Below the pieces are notes generated by a model that did not search any database, had not been told where the DNA came from, and was given only the letters and a program-made list of their open reading frames with translations. From RGDT01 sp964630925 (GTDB lineage: Bacteria > Planctomycetota > Planctomycetia > Gemmatales > Gemmataceae), in contig CAZVZK010000013.1 of assembly GCA_964630925.1 (NCBI GenBank), forward strand, positions 1 to 64,000: DNA of 64,000 nt, written 5' to 3'. Each line of letters opens with the position of its first letter. Position 1 is the stretch's first letter. Below are positions 24,897 to 34,073 of this stretch, piece after piece. Both the position numbers and the translations under genes were made by a program.

Positions 24897-26303
24897 TCAC
24901 GAGGAGACCAGCCCCAGGTGCTTGCGCCAGGCCGCGGCGCTGGCGTCCAGCTCGCGGCCCGTCAGCCTGCGCAAGGCGTCGAGCGCCGCCTGCCGGTACG
25001 GCGACAGCTCGCCGGCCTTCGGCTCCAGACGCTTCCGCAGGTCGGCGGCCTCGGCGTCGTTCAGGGTGCGCTTGCGGACGACGAAGTCGAAGCGCTGCAG
25101 GTAGGGCCAGGCGTGCGGCGTCTCCACCCGCTGCATGGCGGAGAAGTCCTGACGCAGGTACGTCACGTCGATGCGCACCAGGAGGTTCGAGTGCGGCGGG
25201 CCGTAGCCGCCCTCCGAGGGCCGGGTCTGCGGGAGCTGGCGGTACGGCAGGGGGATGTCGGCGACGAGGGTCTGCTCGGCCCTGTCGCGGTCCGTCGCGG
25301 GGGCGTGGCACAGCAGGCAGTTGTGGTGGTGGTTGATGCGCACCAGCTCGCGGGCCACGCCCTTCACGGGGGCACGCGGGTCGTCGGCCTCCAGCATGCC
25401 CACCAGCTCGGGGAGGAGGTCCTTGCGGCGCAGCTTGACGGCGGCGTCGGCGGCGTTCCTCGCCACGGCCGGCCACGGGTAGCTCAACGCCGCCCCGATC
25501 ACGCCCGCGTAGTCCTTCGCCGGACGCCCCGCCAGCGGCTTGAGGGCCGCGGCGCGGACCTTCTCGTCCGGCGAGTAGACGGCCATGCGGGCCAGCTCGC
25601 GTGTGGCGGCCGGCGAATCCAGGCGGGCGAGGAACTCGGCGGCCTGGACGCGGTCCTCGGCCGTCACCGGCCCCATGATCTGGGCCACGCCGGCGGCCGC
25701 GGCGGCGAGGATCTTCCCGGTGTCGAACTTGCGTGCCCGGGCATCGAAGGGGCTCGAGGTGGCGGGGAGGGTCTCCGCGAGGCGGGCCGTGAGCCAGCCC
25801 GGCCGCATCTTGCCGGAGACCAGCGTGAAGAGGAAGTGGTCTTCCTTGTCGGTGCGGCAGTCCTTGCCCATGACGAACGGCAGGCCGGCGAGGTCCTCGC
25901 GCTCCTTCAACACGGCCTTGAGGTAGCCGTCCTGCTCCCTGGCGTTGAGGTGGATGGCGGCGGCGGTGGCGAGGGCCTTGCGTTTCTCCCACGTCGCGCG
26001 GCTGAGCTTCTCGGCGGGACGCGACTCGAGCGACGCCTCGGCGACGCGCGACAGGTCATCGCCGACGTAGACGGGCGCGGGCTTCGGCGGACGCGGGGGC
26101 GTCAACAGGGACGCCGACGTGCCGGCGGGGATGGCGGGCAGCTCGAGGTGCGGGACGTGGTTGAGGCCGAGGGCGTCTCCGACGACGCGCATGACCGGGG
26201 CGGGGTCGGGCCCGGGGGGCGGCCCCGGCGGGGCGGCCCCGGTGACGAGCAAGGCCGCGACGGCCAGGATGAGGGAGGGGATGCGGACGCGCTGCATCGA
26301 CAT
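24897..26303 (-). CDS. Secreted HEAT-like repeat protein with one CxxCH motif
   Basis: A 468-residue protein. The signal peptide is IPSLILAVAALLVTGAAPPG, followed by a Pro-rich spacer. The central part (about residues 210-320) has HEAT-like helical pairs (VQAAEFLARLDSPAATRELARMAV, VRAAALKPLAG, VARNAADAAVKLRRKDLLPEL). Cys329-x-x-Cys332-His333 (CLLCH) follows an HHH run and could bind haem or a metal. The C-terminal helices (DALRRLTGRELDASAAAWRKHL) match HEAT-containing planctomycete proteins. Translation starts at the ATG at 26303 with GGAGG upstream. A periplasmic, possibly haem-carrying scaffold is inferred; the exact function is unknown. It lies downstream of the WD40 gene in the same orientation. 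Confidence 0.78.
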   Translation of the reverse strand: MSMQRVRIPSLILAVAALLVTGAAPPGPPPGPDPAPVMRVVGDALGLNHVPHLELPAIPAGTSASLLTPPRPPKPAPVYVGDDLSRVAEASLESRPAEKLSRATWEKRKALATAAAIHLNAREQDGYLKAVLKEREDLAGLPFVMGKDCRTDKEDHFLFTLVSGKMRPGWLTARLAETLPATSSPFDARARKFDTGKILAAAAAGVAQIMGPVTAEDRVQAAEFLARLDSPAATRELARMAVYSPDEKVRAAALKPLAGRPAKDYAGVIGAALSYPWPAVARNAADAAVKLRRKDLLPELVGMLEADDPRAPVKGVARELVRINHHHNCLLCHAPATDRDRAEQTLVADIPLPYRQLPQTRPSEGGYGPPHSNLLVRIDVTYLRQDFSAMQRVETPHAWPYLQRFDFVVRKRTLNDAEAADLRKRLEPKAGELSPYRQAALDALRRLTGRELDASAAAWRKHLGLVSS

Positions 26304-26410
26304 GACGGGTCCTCCGGGATGTGCCTTCCGGGTGTGCATCATAGAGCATGGCGGGTCCGGAGGGCAATGGCCGACCCTGATCGCCAGCAATCGACGCGCC
26401 GGTTGTCAGG

Positions 26411-26445
26411 CGCCCACCGGGGGCGTCAGCCCCCCTCGGTGGGCG
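26411..26445. repeat. Interspersed palindrome, CGCCCACCG...CGGTGGGCG type
   Basis: CGCCCACCGGGGGC and GCCCCCCTCGGTGGGCG form a hairpin with a 4-base loop (GTCA) and a two-base bulge, 11 bp after the 3' end of the WD40 gene on the minus strand. Related GCGTCAGCCC palindromes occur at 29723-29743. Palindromes of this kind are common between genes of Gemmata-like genomes, as I recall. It could terminate the WD40 transcript. Confidence 0.6.
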
Positions 26446-26456
26446 CGGGAATCTGG

Positions 26457-29400
26457 TCACGGCATCCGCCACAGCCGGACGATCCCCGCCCTGTCGCCCA
26501 CCGCCAGCGTGCCGCCGTCCGGCGAGAACGTGAGACAGGACGCTGCACCCGCCTCCCACGAGCGTGTCAGCAGCACCTTGCCCGTCGCCGCATCGAGGAC
26601 GCGGACGACGGACTTGTCGGCGAGGGCCAGGTGCTTGCCGTCCGGCGACCACGCCGCGATGCCGCCGCCGGGCCGCTCCCACACCTTGGCGTCCTTGGCC
26701 ACGTCGAAGACGATGGCCGAGTCGGGGCGTGTGATGGCCAGGAGCCCGCCCGACGGGCTGAAGGCCGCCTCCGTGGTGATGAGAGAACGCGCCTTGAGCG
26801 CGCGGACATTCTCGCGCTCGCCGCCCTCGGACAGGGTGAAGAGCGCCTCGTCGAACAGGTCCGCCGTCCCCGGCCGGAACGCCCGGACGATCCCGGCCTT
26901 GCCGAACGCCTCGCCCGTGTCGGCCTTGTGGATCTTGCCGTTGACCGCGAGCAGCTTGCCGTCCGGCGACACCGCCAGCCGCTGCACGCCCGGGGCGGGT
27001 GTGTGCTTGCCGACGGCCCTCGCCTTGCCCGCCTCGATGTCGATCTGGCCGATGCGTCCGCCCTCCAGCAGGTACAGCGATTTGCCGTCCGGGGCCGGCG
27101 CGAGCGCCTCGACCCCGGCGGCCTGATCGGCGAACGCCCGCAGCAGGCGCGACGAGGCGGCGTCCCACTCGCGGATGCCGCCGTCCTTGCTCGACGTGTA
27201 CACCTTCGACCCGTCGGCGGAGTACGAGACGGCCGTCACCGCCTCGTGATGCCCGACGAGGGCGCCCGCGAGCGGCCCCTTCGGGAAGGCGCGGACGGTG
27301 ACCTCCTTGTCCGTCGCCACGGCGACGGCCCCGCCGTCCCACGACGACACCACCCAGCGGGCGTTGTCGGGGATCGAGACGTTGTTCGCCCAGCCGTCCT
27401 CGGCGACGTTCCACCGGTCGTCGCGCCGGCCCTCCTTGGAGAAGAACTTGCCGGCGGCGCAGCGCAGCACCTTGCCGTCCTCGCTGAAGCCGAGCGAGAA
27501 GATGTCGTAGCCGGTGCCCGTCGCCCTCAGGCTGAAGCCGAACTTCGACTCGACGTACTGCTCGTTCATCTCGGCGTACGTGGAGTAGCCGCCGCGCTGC
27601 CGGCCCGTGGCCGTCTCCCAGACGCGGATGCCGCCCTGGCTCTCCACGGCCGCGACGAGCGAGCCGTCGGCGGAGAGGTCCCAGTACTTGCGGCGGTTGG
27701 TGCTGAACTTCATGGGCTTGCCGGGCGTCATGTCGCACTCGGCGACGCGCTTGCCGGCCGCGTTCCAGACGTGCAGCTTGTCCTTGGCATCCAGGGCGAC
27801 GAAGCGGCCGCCGTCGGCGGCCATGCGGATCGCCGACACCCCCACGGGGCCGTCGTCCAGCTTGCCGCGGTCCTTGAGGGTCAGGGGGTCGATGAGCGTC
27901 CCGCCGCGCCCCGACGTGACGGCGAGCGTCAGGCCGTCGCGTGAGAGATGTACCGTGCCGCCGGGGGGGCGTTTGGCGATCTCCTTGCCGTCGGGGCCGA
28001 AGGTGCGGAGCTGGTAGTCGCCGCACAGGGCGACGACGCGGCCGCCGGGGAGGAATGCGAGCTTCTGGTACGCCGACTCCGGCCCGGCGAGCGTGCAGAG
28101 GGCGTTGCCCGTGGTCGCCTCGTGGACGGTGAATTTGCCCTTGGCCTGCTCGACGCCGACGCGCCTGCCGTCGAGGGAGAACCAGAGCTGGGCGATGCCG
28201 GCGCCATCGGGCTTGATGGTGCAGAGGTCGGCCTTCTTCTCGACGCCCCAGAGGCGGGCCTGCTCGGCGGTCCAGAAGGCGACGACGTTACCGGCGGGCG
28301 AGAGGCGTGCCTGGTGCTTGTCGGGGATGGGGGCCGTGACGGTGACGGGCGTCGTGGGCGAGGCGAGGGGGTAGAGGCGGATGCCGGCGGAGAACGTCGC
28401 GGCCAGCGTGCGGCCGTCGGGGGAGAAGGCGAGTGTCCGTGGCGTGTCGCCGGCGTTGATGGCTCGAACCTCGGAGCCCGCCGAGTCGAGGATGCGGATG
28501 AGCGTCTGCCCGTAAGAGCCGGGCGGGGTGGCAGGCATGGCGATCCGGGAGCCGTCCTCACTCACGGCCCAGCCTTCCCCGGCGTCGGATGGGCAGGGGT
28601 ATTCGCGAACGAGGCCTCCCGTCTGGACGCGGTGCAGCAGGAGGCGCGCGCCTGCCCGAACGAGGACGTGCATGCCGTCGGGGGTGAAACGTGCCTGCGT
28701 CCCGCCGGGGGGCGCTTTGCCCTTGAGGGGGATGGGGGGCAGCCCTTTCAGTGTGGCGGCGTCTGCCCGGTTGACCAGCAGGCCCTCACCGTCGCGTCGG
28801 AGCGCGAGCAGCAGCTTCCCGTCGCGCGTCAGCGTCTGCGCCCCGCCGACGAGGGCGGCCTTCACAGGAGCCGCGCCCTTCTCCAGGGCGAGACGGTACA
28901 CGGTGCCCCCCTCCCCCCAGTAGATCGACTTGGAATCCGGCCCGACGCCGAGGAGGGTGCGTCTCGGGGCGTAGGGGAAGTGGTAATCGATCCCGGCCCT
29001 GACCGGCTTGAGTGTCTCGAGAGGCAGTGAGTAGAGTGACTCGCCGGAGAAGAGGTAGCATGCCGACTTCGCGTCGGCGGCGAAGGTCAAGGCTTGGAAG
29101 GAGATCTTCGGCTCGACCCGCTCGCCGGTGTCGGCGCGGAACAGGTGGCCCGACTCGGGCTGGGCCAGGAACCGCCCGTCGGGGCTGAAGACGACGCCTG
29201 CCGACGAATCGCCCATCCGGAGAGCTGTCTCCTGCGTCTGCCGCCACGCCTTGAGCCAGCGGCCGTCGCGGTCCTCGGGCGAACAGGACTCGGGGTCCTC
29301 CAGCAGGGCCCGCGCCTCTGCCGGCTTCGTCGCGAGCAGGGCCTCGGCCAGGGCGACCATCCGCGCCGTCCGGGCCTGCCGCGCCCGCAGGCGGTACGTG

Positions 29401-29513
29401 TCGAGGAGCCTGGCCTCGGGCGGCATCTCGGGCGGCTTCTCCGCCGGCATCTGGGCGTGGAGCGGGGCGAGGATGGCGACGGACAGCACCAGCGTGCGGA
29501 CGGGGAGTGTCAT
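26457..29513 (-). CDS. Secreted WD40 repeat protein
   Basis: A 1018-residue exported protein: signal peptide MTLPVRTLVLSVAILAPLHAQ, then a helical segment (residues 30-80), then WD40-like blades to the C-terminus. Blades are marked by FSPDGRFLAQP, FTPDGMHVLVRAG, FSPDGRTLAATFSAG, YSADGSKVYTSSKDGGIREWD and FSPDGGTLAVGDRAGIVRLW; about 14 blades would give two propellers. The start is ATG at 29513, with GGAG about 10 bases upstream. It ends 154 bp before the HEAT/CxxCH gene in the same orientation. A periplasmic scaffold is likely; ligand unknown. Confidence 0.88.
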   Translation of the reverse strand: MTLPVRTLVLSVAILAPLHAQMPAEKPPEMPPEARLLDTYRLRARQARTARMVALAEALLATKPAEARALLEDPESCSPEDRDGRWLKAWRQTQETALRMGDSSAGVVFSPDGRFLAQPESGHLFRADTGERVEPKISFQALTFAADAKSACYLFSGESLYSLPLETLKPVRAGIDYHFPYAPRRTLLGVGPDSKSIYWGEGGTVYRLALEKGAAPVKAALVGGAQTLTRDGKLLLALRRDGEGLLVNRADAATLKGLPPIPLKGKAPPGGTQARFTPDGMHVLVRAGARLLLHRVQTGGLVREYPCPSDAGEGWAVSEDGSRIAMPATPPGSYGQTLIRILDSAGSEVRAINAGDTPRTLAFSPDGRTLAATFSAGIRLYPLASPTTPVTVTAPIPDKHQARLSPAGNVVAFWTAEQARLWGVEKKADLCTIKPDGAGIAQLWFSLDGRRVGVEQAKGKFTVHEATTGNALCTLAGPESAYQKLAFLPGGRVVALCGDYQLRTFGPDGKEIAKRPPGGTVHLSRDGLTLAVTSGRGGTLIDPLTLKDRGKLDDGPVGVSAIRMAADGGRFVALDAKDKLHVWNAAGKRVAECDMTPGKPMKFSTNRRKYWDLSADGSLVAAVESQGGIRVWETATGRQRGGYSTYAEMNEQYVESKFGFSLRATGTGYDIFSLGFSEDGKVLRCAAGKFFSKEGRRDDRWNVAEDGWANNVSIPDNARWVVSSWDGGAVAVATDKEVTVRAFPKGPLAGALVGHHEAVTAVSYSADGSKVYTSSKDGGIREWDAASSRLLRAFADQAAGVEALAPAPDGKSLYLLEGGRIGQIDIEAGKARAVGKHTPAPGVQRLAVSPDGKLLAVNGKIHKADTGEAFGKAGIVRAFRPGTADLFDEALFTLSEGGERENVRALKARSLITTEAAFSPSGGLLAITRPDSAIVFDVAKDAKVWERPGGGIAAWSPDGKHLALADKSVVRVLDAATGKVLLTRSWEAGAASCLTFSPDGGTLAVGDRAGIVRLWRMP

Positions 29514-29670
29514 GGCGATGACTCCGGCGTGATGGGTGGCCTCCACCTCGTTCTAGGCCGACGCCGGCGGAATCTATCAGCGCTTTCCGTCCCGCGTGGG
29601 GGGTGATACCGGGTCGGGTTGAATCGTTCCCTCCGGGCGACGCACATGCTGGCCGGACCCGCGGCCCGGC

Positions 29671-29743
29671 GGCAGGCTGGCAGCCTGCCCCACGCTACGA
29701 ATCAACACGAAACGGGATCAATCCGTGGAGCGTCAGCCCACGG
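29671..29743. repeat. Two different small palindromes in the 29514-29800 gap
   Basis: GGCAGGCTG-G-CAGCCTGCC (29671-29689) is a perfect 9-bp inverted repeat. CCGTGG-AGCGTCAGCC-CACGG (29723-29743) is an imperfect hairpin of the GCGTCAGCCC class seen also at 26411. The 287-bp gap separates a divergent pair of minus-strand units and holds no plausible gene; the rest shows nothing recognisable. Confidence 0.6.
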
Positions 29744-29800
29744 CTCGCCCGATCCGTGCCGCGCCCGTCGAGCTACCAGGGGATCAATCTCCCTGTGTCC

Positions 29801-31066
29801 TCACAGCTTCCACGGCGCGCGGACCTCGCGGGTCACGAGCTTGTTCGCCAGGGCGTCGCCGGTGAACTGCTCCTTCGCCGGGTCCCACGTCAGCGTCCGG
29901 CCCAGCCAGTAGCCGATGTTGCCGAGCTGGCAGACGGTGCTGGTGCGGTGGCCGACCTCCGCCGGGCAGATGGTCGGCTTGCGGCTGCGGATGCACGCGA
30001 CCCAGTCGCCGCGGTGGTCCTTCGACGGGTGGAGGCGCACGTCCTTCTCGCCGAGCGGGGTCTTGAACAGGTCCTTCGGCGTGGGCTCCAGCTTGCCGCG
30101 GTCCACGTAGATGGTGCCGTCGGTGCCCTCGAAGGTGCTGCCCGAAGGCCCGCCGTGGATCATCACGACGCCGGAGGCGTAGGTGAATTTCAGGCCCTGG
30201 GTCGCCTTCTCGTCCTCCGGCGGCTCGATCTTCACGGGGCCGGACTCGTCCATGCCGAGGGCCCACTGGGCGATGTCGAAGTGGTGGGCGCCCATGTCGG
30301 CGAGCTGTCCGCCGGCGTACTCGCGGTAGTCGCGGAACGCGGGGAAGTGCTTGTGGTCGCCCTTGGGGCACAGCACGTCGCTGTAGCCCCGGTACGGCGC
30401 CGGGCCGAGCCACATGTCCCAGTCGGTGCCGGCGGGCGGACGTGACTCCTTGAGGTCGCAGGCCCGCGCCGGGGCGCCGACGCCGATGCGGATCGTCTTG
30501 ACCTTGCCGATCCGCCCGTTGCGGACGTACTCGGCGGCAGTCTTGAACCGCTGGCCGAACTCGCTGCGCTGCTGGCTGCCGGTCTGGAAGACGCGCTCGT
30601 GCTTCGCCACGGCCTCGACGACCTTGCGGCTGTGGTCGATGCAGTTGGTGAGGGGCTTCTCGCAGTAGATGTCCTTCTTCGCCTGGGCGGCGAGGACGCA
30701 GTGCAGGGCGTGCCAGTGGTCCGGGGTGGCGATGACGACGGCGTCGATGTCCTTGCGGGCGAGGAGGTCGCGGAAGTCCGGGAGGGCGGCGCAGCCCTTC
30801 CACGTACCCTTGGCCTTGTCCTTCGTGTACCTCGCCTCGACGGTCTTCTTCGCGGACGCCAGGCGGGTCGGCTCCACGTCGCTGACGGCGACGACCTGCA
30901 CGGCGGGGTTGCCGAGGAAGGCGCCGAGGTGGCCGCGGCCCATCATGCCGACGCCGATGAAGCCGAGGGTGATGCGCGCCGACGGCTTCTCGTCGGCGCG
31001 GGTGACGGCGGCGAGGGCGGTGGCGGCGGAGGCGGCGAAGAAGGTGCGGCGTGTGATGCCCTGCAT
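29801..31066 (-). CDS. Gfo/Idh/MocA family oxidoreductase, Tat-exported
   Basis: A 421-residue NAD(P)-dependent sugar or inositol-type dehydrogenase. The N-terminus is a twin-arginine signal (ITRRTFFAASAATALAAVTRAD), followed by the Rossmann motif GFIGVGMMGRGH, AVVIATPDHWHA, and the catalytic CEKPLT motif (Lys of EKP). The C-terminal alpha/beta domain includes ADMGAHHFDIAQWAL. Tat export with a preloaded cofactor is usual for planctomycete members. Substrate unknown. It follows the DUF1559 and lipoprotein genes in the same orientation, 117 bp downstream. Confidence 0.93.
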   Translation of the reverse strand: MQGITRRTFFAASAATALAAVTRADEKPSARITLGFIGVGMMGRGHLGAFLGNPAVQVVAVSDVEPTRLASAKKTVEARYTKDKAKGTWKGCAALPDFRDLLARKDIDAVVIATPDHWHALHCVLAAQAKKDIYCEKPLTNCIDHSRKVVEAVAKHERVFQTGSQQRSEFGQRFKTAAEYVRNGRIGKVKTIRIGVGAPARACDLKESRPPAGTDWDMWLGPAPYRGYSDVLCPKGDHKHFPAFRDYREYAGGQLADMGAHHFDIAQWALGMDESGPVKIEPPEDEKATQGLKFTYASGVVMIHGGPSGSTFEGTDGTIYVDRGKLEPTPKDLFKTPLGEKDVRLHPSKDHRGDWVACIRSRKPTICPAEVGHRTSTVCQLGNIGYWLGRTLTWDPAKEQFTGDALANKLVTREVRAPWKL

Positions 31067-31183
31067 TGGGGAGGCCCTCGGTGGGGTGTCGTGGCGAGCG
31101 GAGAGGGGGGCGCGCGGGTAACGGGTCGGCCCTCGGCCCGCTGGGCGGGCAGAGGGCAGAAGCCGGGACGGTGATCGGGCAGC

Positions 31184-32242
31184 TCAGTTGTCGTTGAGGG
31201 CCTCGCCGCCCTGGTAACTCGTGAGGGCGACGAGGATGCCTGGGGCGACGCTCTCCTTGAGGAATTGGACGGAGCCGTCGCCGCGGAGGGACATCGCGCC
31301 GGCGGTGTGGAAGGAGTAGATCTCGTCCTGGTTGCTGCAGTTGATGACGCAGCAGCCTTGTCGGTTGAGGGTGCCGGTGGCGTCGAAGCCGTCGATGGTG
31401 ACCTTGATATTGTAGTCCTCGTAGGCGGCGTTGAGGGTCCAGCCGGGCCCGTTGGGGGTCGGGGGGGAGCCGGGCGCCGGGGGGTTGTTGGGCATGCGGG
31501 CTGCGCGTTTGGCGTAGACCTGCATGCGGCCTGCGTCCTCGACGACGAGGATGGTGTTGGAGGTGCCGTCGGTGATGTCGGTGATGCGGACATCGGTGGG
31601 GGAGGTGTTGCCGGTGATCTTGGGGAGGCGGCCGAAGACGCCGGCGGCGTTGGTGGTGATGCCTGCGAGCATGCCGGGGGCGCAGTTGTTGATGAAGGTC
31701 TGGTGGACGCCCTTGAGGGGGGCGTAGTCGGAGGGGCCGAGCTTCAAGGGCCCGGCGTTGGGGATGCCGTTCACCACGAAATAGGGGGCGTAATCGACGA
31801 CGCGGGCCGGCGCGGCGGGGCAGAGGTAGGTCTTGACGACGGCGCTGCCGGCGGTGTTGGTGCCGTAGGGGGGCGGGAAGTTGACGGCGTCAATGACGGA
31901 GCGGTCGATGCGACCCATCGACATGATGCTGCCCTGCTCGATGTAGGGGAGGATGAGGCCGAACGCCGAGTGCCCCTGGGTTTGCGGGCCGTACGGGTTG
32001 GTGGGCGTGGTGGCGGGGGCGGTGGCGAAGTCGAAGCCGTAGGGGGGGAAGCCGCCGTTGGCGTCGTGGTAGCCGTGGAGGGCGAGGCCGAGCTGCTTGA
32101 GGTTGTTGGTGCACTGGATGCGGGCGGCGGCGTCGCGGACCTTCTGGACGGCGGGGAGGAGCAGCCCGATGAGGATGGCGATGATGGCGATGACGACGAG
32201 TAGCTCGATCAGCGTGAACGCATTGCGTGTGCGGCGAGACAT
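31184..32242 (-). CDS. DUF1559 protein with type IV prepilin N-terminus
   Basis: A 352-residue protein. The first 35 residues are a type II/IV prepilin leader and helix (RNAFTLIELLVVIAIIAIL), then LLPAVQKVRDAAARIQC and NNLKQLGLALHGYHDANG, the DUF1559 signature. The C-terminal part has the family's HTAGAMSLRGDGSVQFLKES. Planctomycetes encode many such proteins, thought to be pseudopilin-like surface or secretion proteins; function unproven. The start is ATG at 32242, with AAGAGG upstream; an upstream in-frame start would bury the leader. It lies 44 bp downstream of the lipoprotein gene and is probably co-transcribed, a frequent DUF1559 pairing. Confidence 0.93.
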   Translation of the reverse strand: MSRRTRNAFTLIELLVVIAIIAILIGLLLPAVQKVRDAAARIQCTNNLKQLGLALHGYHDANGGFPPYGFDFATAPATTPTNPYGPQTQGHSAFGLILPYIEQGSIMSMGRIDRSVIDAVNFPPPYGTNTAGSAVVKTYLCPAAPARVVDYAPYFVVNGIPNAGPLKLGPSDYAPLKGVHQTFINNCAPGMLAGITTNAAGVFGRLPKITGNTSPTDVRITDITDGTSNTILVVEDAGRMQVYAKRAARMPNNPPAPGSPPTPNGPGWTLNAAYEDYNIKVTIDGFDATGTLNRQGCCVINCSNQDEIYSFHTAGAMSLRGDGSVQFLKESVAPGILVALTSYQGGEALNDN

Positions 32243-32286
32243 GCTGCGGCCCTCTTGAGAGAGAAGAGAGGAGAAGAGAACGGACA

Positions 32287-32709
32287 TCATTCGAGCTGGA
32301 TGGTGGGGATGGTGTTGGCGCCGGGCTTAATGGTGGCGAAGAGTTTGGACTTGTCGTAATCGGAATAGCGGCCCCCGAGCCGGTCGGGGGCGTCCTCGGT
32401 GTCGGTGTCGGTGCCGATGACGGGCTTCTTCCCGGCGGGCTCGCCGGGCCAGATGACGGCGACGATGTACTCGCCTGGGGGCGCGCCGGGCTTGGAGCCG
32501 GTCGTGAGGGTGAAGTTGCCGGCCTCGTCGGTGACGGCGGAGGGGATCTGCGCCCCGATCTTGGCGTCCTTGGGGCGGAAGAAGACGATGGCGCCCTTGA
32601 CGGGGTCGCCCTTGAAGGTGACCTTGCCGGCCGCCTGGCTGAGGCCGTCGCCGCCGCCGCAACCGGCGGCGCAGAGGAGGAGGAGCAGGGGCAGGCCGCG
32701 CACGATCAT
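32287..32709 (-). CDS. Lipoprotein with carboxypeptidase-regulatory/transthyretin-like fold
   Basis: A 140-residue protein with a lipoprotein signal (LPLLLLLCAAGC, modified Cys at 17) and a small beta-sandwich: GKVTFKGDPVKGAIVFFRP, AVTDEAGNFTL and PGEYIVAVIWPG are typical of carboxypeptidase-regulatory-like domains. It is membrane-anchored outside the cytoplasm. Small lipoproteins of this kind regularly accompany DUF1559 genes in planctomycetes. No catalytic residues are present, so a structural or adhesive role is likely. Confidence 0.88.
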   Translation of the reverse strand: MIVRGLPLLLLLCAAGCGGGDGLSQAAGKVTFKGDPVKGAIVFFRPKDAKIGAQIPSAVTDEAGNFTLTTGSKPGAPPGEYIVAVIWPGEPAGKKPVIGTDTDTEDAPDRLGGRYSDYDKSKLFATIKPGANTIPTIQLE

Positions 32710-32947
32710 AGGAATCCACCTGGGAGTGGAGCGTTGGGCCGGAGAGCCCGGGGGGGAATGGGTCTTGAGCCAGCGTTGAGACTACCGCAGGCGGACGGGG
32801 CTGGCAAGGAGGAAAGTGGGCGGTTTCACCGTGGCCTGAATCGGGGCGGACAAGACCTCGGATCGGCGGGTTGACGGGGCGTCACCGGCGGCGTACGGTT
32901 TGGCATCGCCCCGGACATCGCCTCAACACTTCACGGGAGGAGAGCCG

Positions 32948-33106
32948 ATGATGGCCCCCCTGGTGCCGAGCTTCGCCATGCTCGCGGTGTCGATGCTGTA
33001 CTGCTTCTGGGACCACTACCGGCGTGCGCAGGAGAAGCAGAGGCGGATCCGCGCCGGGGTCGCGCGGATGCTGTGGGCGGCGGCGATGGGTGACCGCGCG
33101 GCGTGA
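32948..33106 (+). CDS. Small single-pass membrane protein (52 aa)
   Basis: The frame reads MMAPLVPSFAMLAVSMLYCF, a membrane helix, followed by a basic amphipathic tail (RRAQEKQRRIRAGVARML). A strong GGGAGGAGA ribosome site precedes the ATG at 32948, which is the main argument for a real gene. No homologue is recognised. It ends 4 bp before a GC-rich stem-loop and converges on the hydrolase gene. Confidence 0.5.
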   Translation: MMAPLVPSFAMLAVSMLYCFWDHYRRAQEKQRRIRAGVARMLWAAAMGDRAA

Positions 33107-33110
33107 GGGC

Positions 33111-33180
33111 GCGCCGCGCTCCGCCGCGCGTCGCGGCTACCTCGGAGCATCCCGTAAGGAGTCGCGGCGGAGCGCGGCGC
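33111..33180. repeat. Perfect 18-bp inverted repeat between convergent genes
   Basis: GCGCCGCGCTCCGCCGCG (33111-33128) pairs exactly with CGCGGCGGAGCGCGGCGC (33163-33180) around a 34-base loop. It occupies almost the whole gap between the small membrane protein and the convergent hydrolase, so it can serve as a two-way terminator. It may be a member of a dispersed palindrome family. Confidence 0.75.
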
Positions 33181-33184
33181 TGGC

Positions 33185-34030
33185 TCATTGGACCGACAGG
33201 GCGAACGCCTTGACGGCCTCGACCAGCTCGCCCTCCTTGTCGAACATCGCCAGATGGCCGCACGCCGGGATGGTCTTCCACCGTGCCTGCGGGAGGAGTT
33301 TCGCGTAGGCCTGGCCGTAGGCAGGCGGGACGAGGCGGTCGTTCTCGCCCCAGAGGAGCAGGACGGGGCACTTGACGCGGTGCAGGCGTTTGGGCAGGGT
33401 GACGCTGTAGGGGCGCTCCCAGGCCATGCGTGCGAGGACGGTCATGGCTTGGTAGCCGGCCATGCGGCGCTCCTCGTCGGGCTGGTCCTGGATGATCAGG
33501 GTGGCCATCGCGCCCTTTGGGTCGTGGAAGAGCAGCTCGCGCAGCTTCGCCGGCTGTTGCAGGTGGCGGAAGAGGTCGGGCATCGGCGTGTCGGGGACGC
33601 GCAGGCCTGGGGTGCCGGACAGCCAGAGGGCCTTGACGCGCTCGGGCCAGCGGACGGCGAACTCGGCGGCGATCCAGCCGCCGAGGCTGACGCCGCCGAG
33701 GATGACCTCGCCGAGGCCGAGCTCGTCGAACAGCTCGACGTAGTGGAAGGCCATGTCCTCGACGTTGCGCATCTCGTCGAAGCCGCCGGAGGTGCCGAAG
33801 CCGGGGTGCATGGGGGCGAAGACCTCGAAGTGGCTGGCCCAGCCCTGGTGGAAGGGGAGCCAGCGGGCCGACTCGCCGGCGGAGCTGTGGAGGTAGACGA
33901 AGGGGGGGCCCTTGCCGCCGTGCAGGATGGTGGTGGGGCGGCCGGCGACGTTGATCGTCTCGGGCTCGCCGCCGCGGCTGTTGAGGACGACGCGTGCGGC
34001 GTAGGTGAGCTTCTTGAGGAAGTCAAACAT
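33185..34030 (-). CDS. Alpha/beta hydrolase
   Basis: A 281-residue alpha/beta-hydrolase fold enzyme. The nucleophile elbow is GGVSLGGW (Ser in GxSxG), the acid is in LWGENDRLVPP and the catalytic His in ACGHLAMF near the C-terminus. The oxyanion region reads FVYLHSSAGES. No signal peptide is seen, so it is cytoplasmic. Substrate unknown; esterases and C-C hydrolases of this size are both possible. The ATG at 34030 is preferred; the frame is open upstream only because it passes through a tandem repeat (34074-34142). Confidence 0.88.
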   Translation of the reverse strand: MFDFLKKLTYAARVVLNSRGGEPETINVAGRPTTILHGGKGPPFVYLHSSAGESARWLPFHQGWASHFEVFAPMHPGFGTSGGFDEMRNVEDMAFHYVELFDELGLGEVILGGVSLGGWIAAEFAVRWPERVKALWLSGTPGLRVPDTPMPDLFRHLQQPAKLRELLFHDPKGAMATLIIQDQPDEERRMAGYQAMTVLARMAWERPYSVTLPKRLHRVKCPVLLLWGENDRLVPPAYGQAYAKLLPQARWKTIPACGHLAMFDKEGELVEAVKAFALSVQ

Positions 34031-34073
34031 GGCCGGCCACCGGGGTGTGGGCACGGTCAGGATACGACGAGAT

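Noticed and set aside
24918..27944. Very long plus-strand open frame (about 1000 codons)
   Set aside because: It is antisense to the HEAT/CxxCH and WD40 genes, crosses the gap between them, and its product has no motifs, only Arg/Gly/Ala-rich sequence typical of the reverse frame of GC-rich genes.
29603..30445. Plus-strand frame over the 29514-29800 gap and the Gfo/Idh/MocA gene
   Set aside because: Mostly antisense to the oxidoreductase; the part in the gap contains dispersed palindromes and no coding signature.
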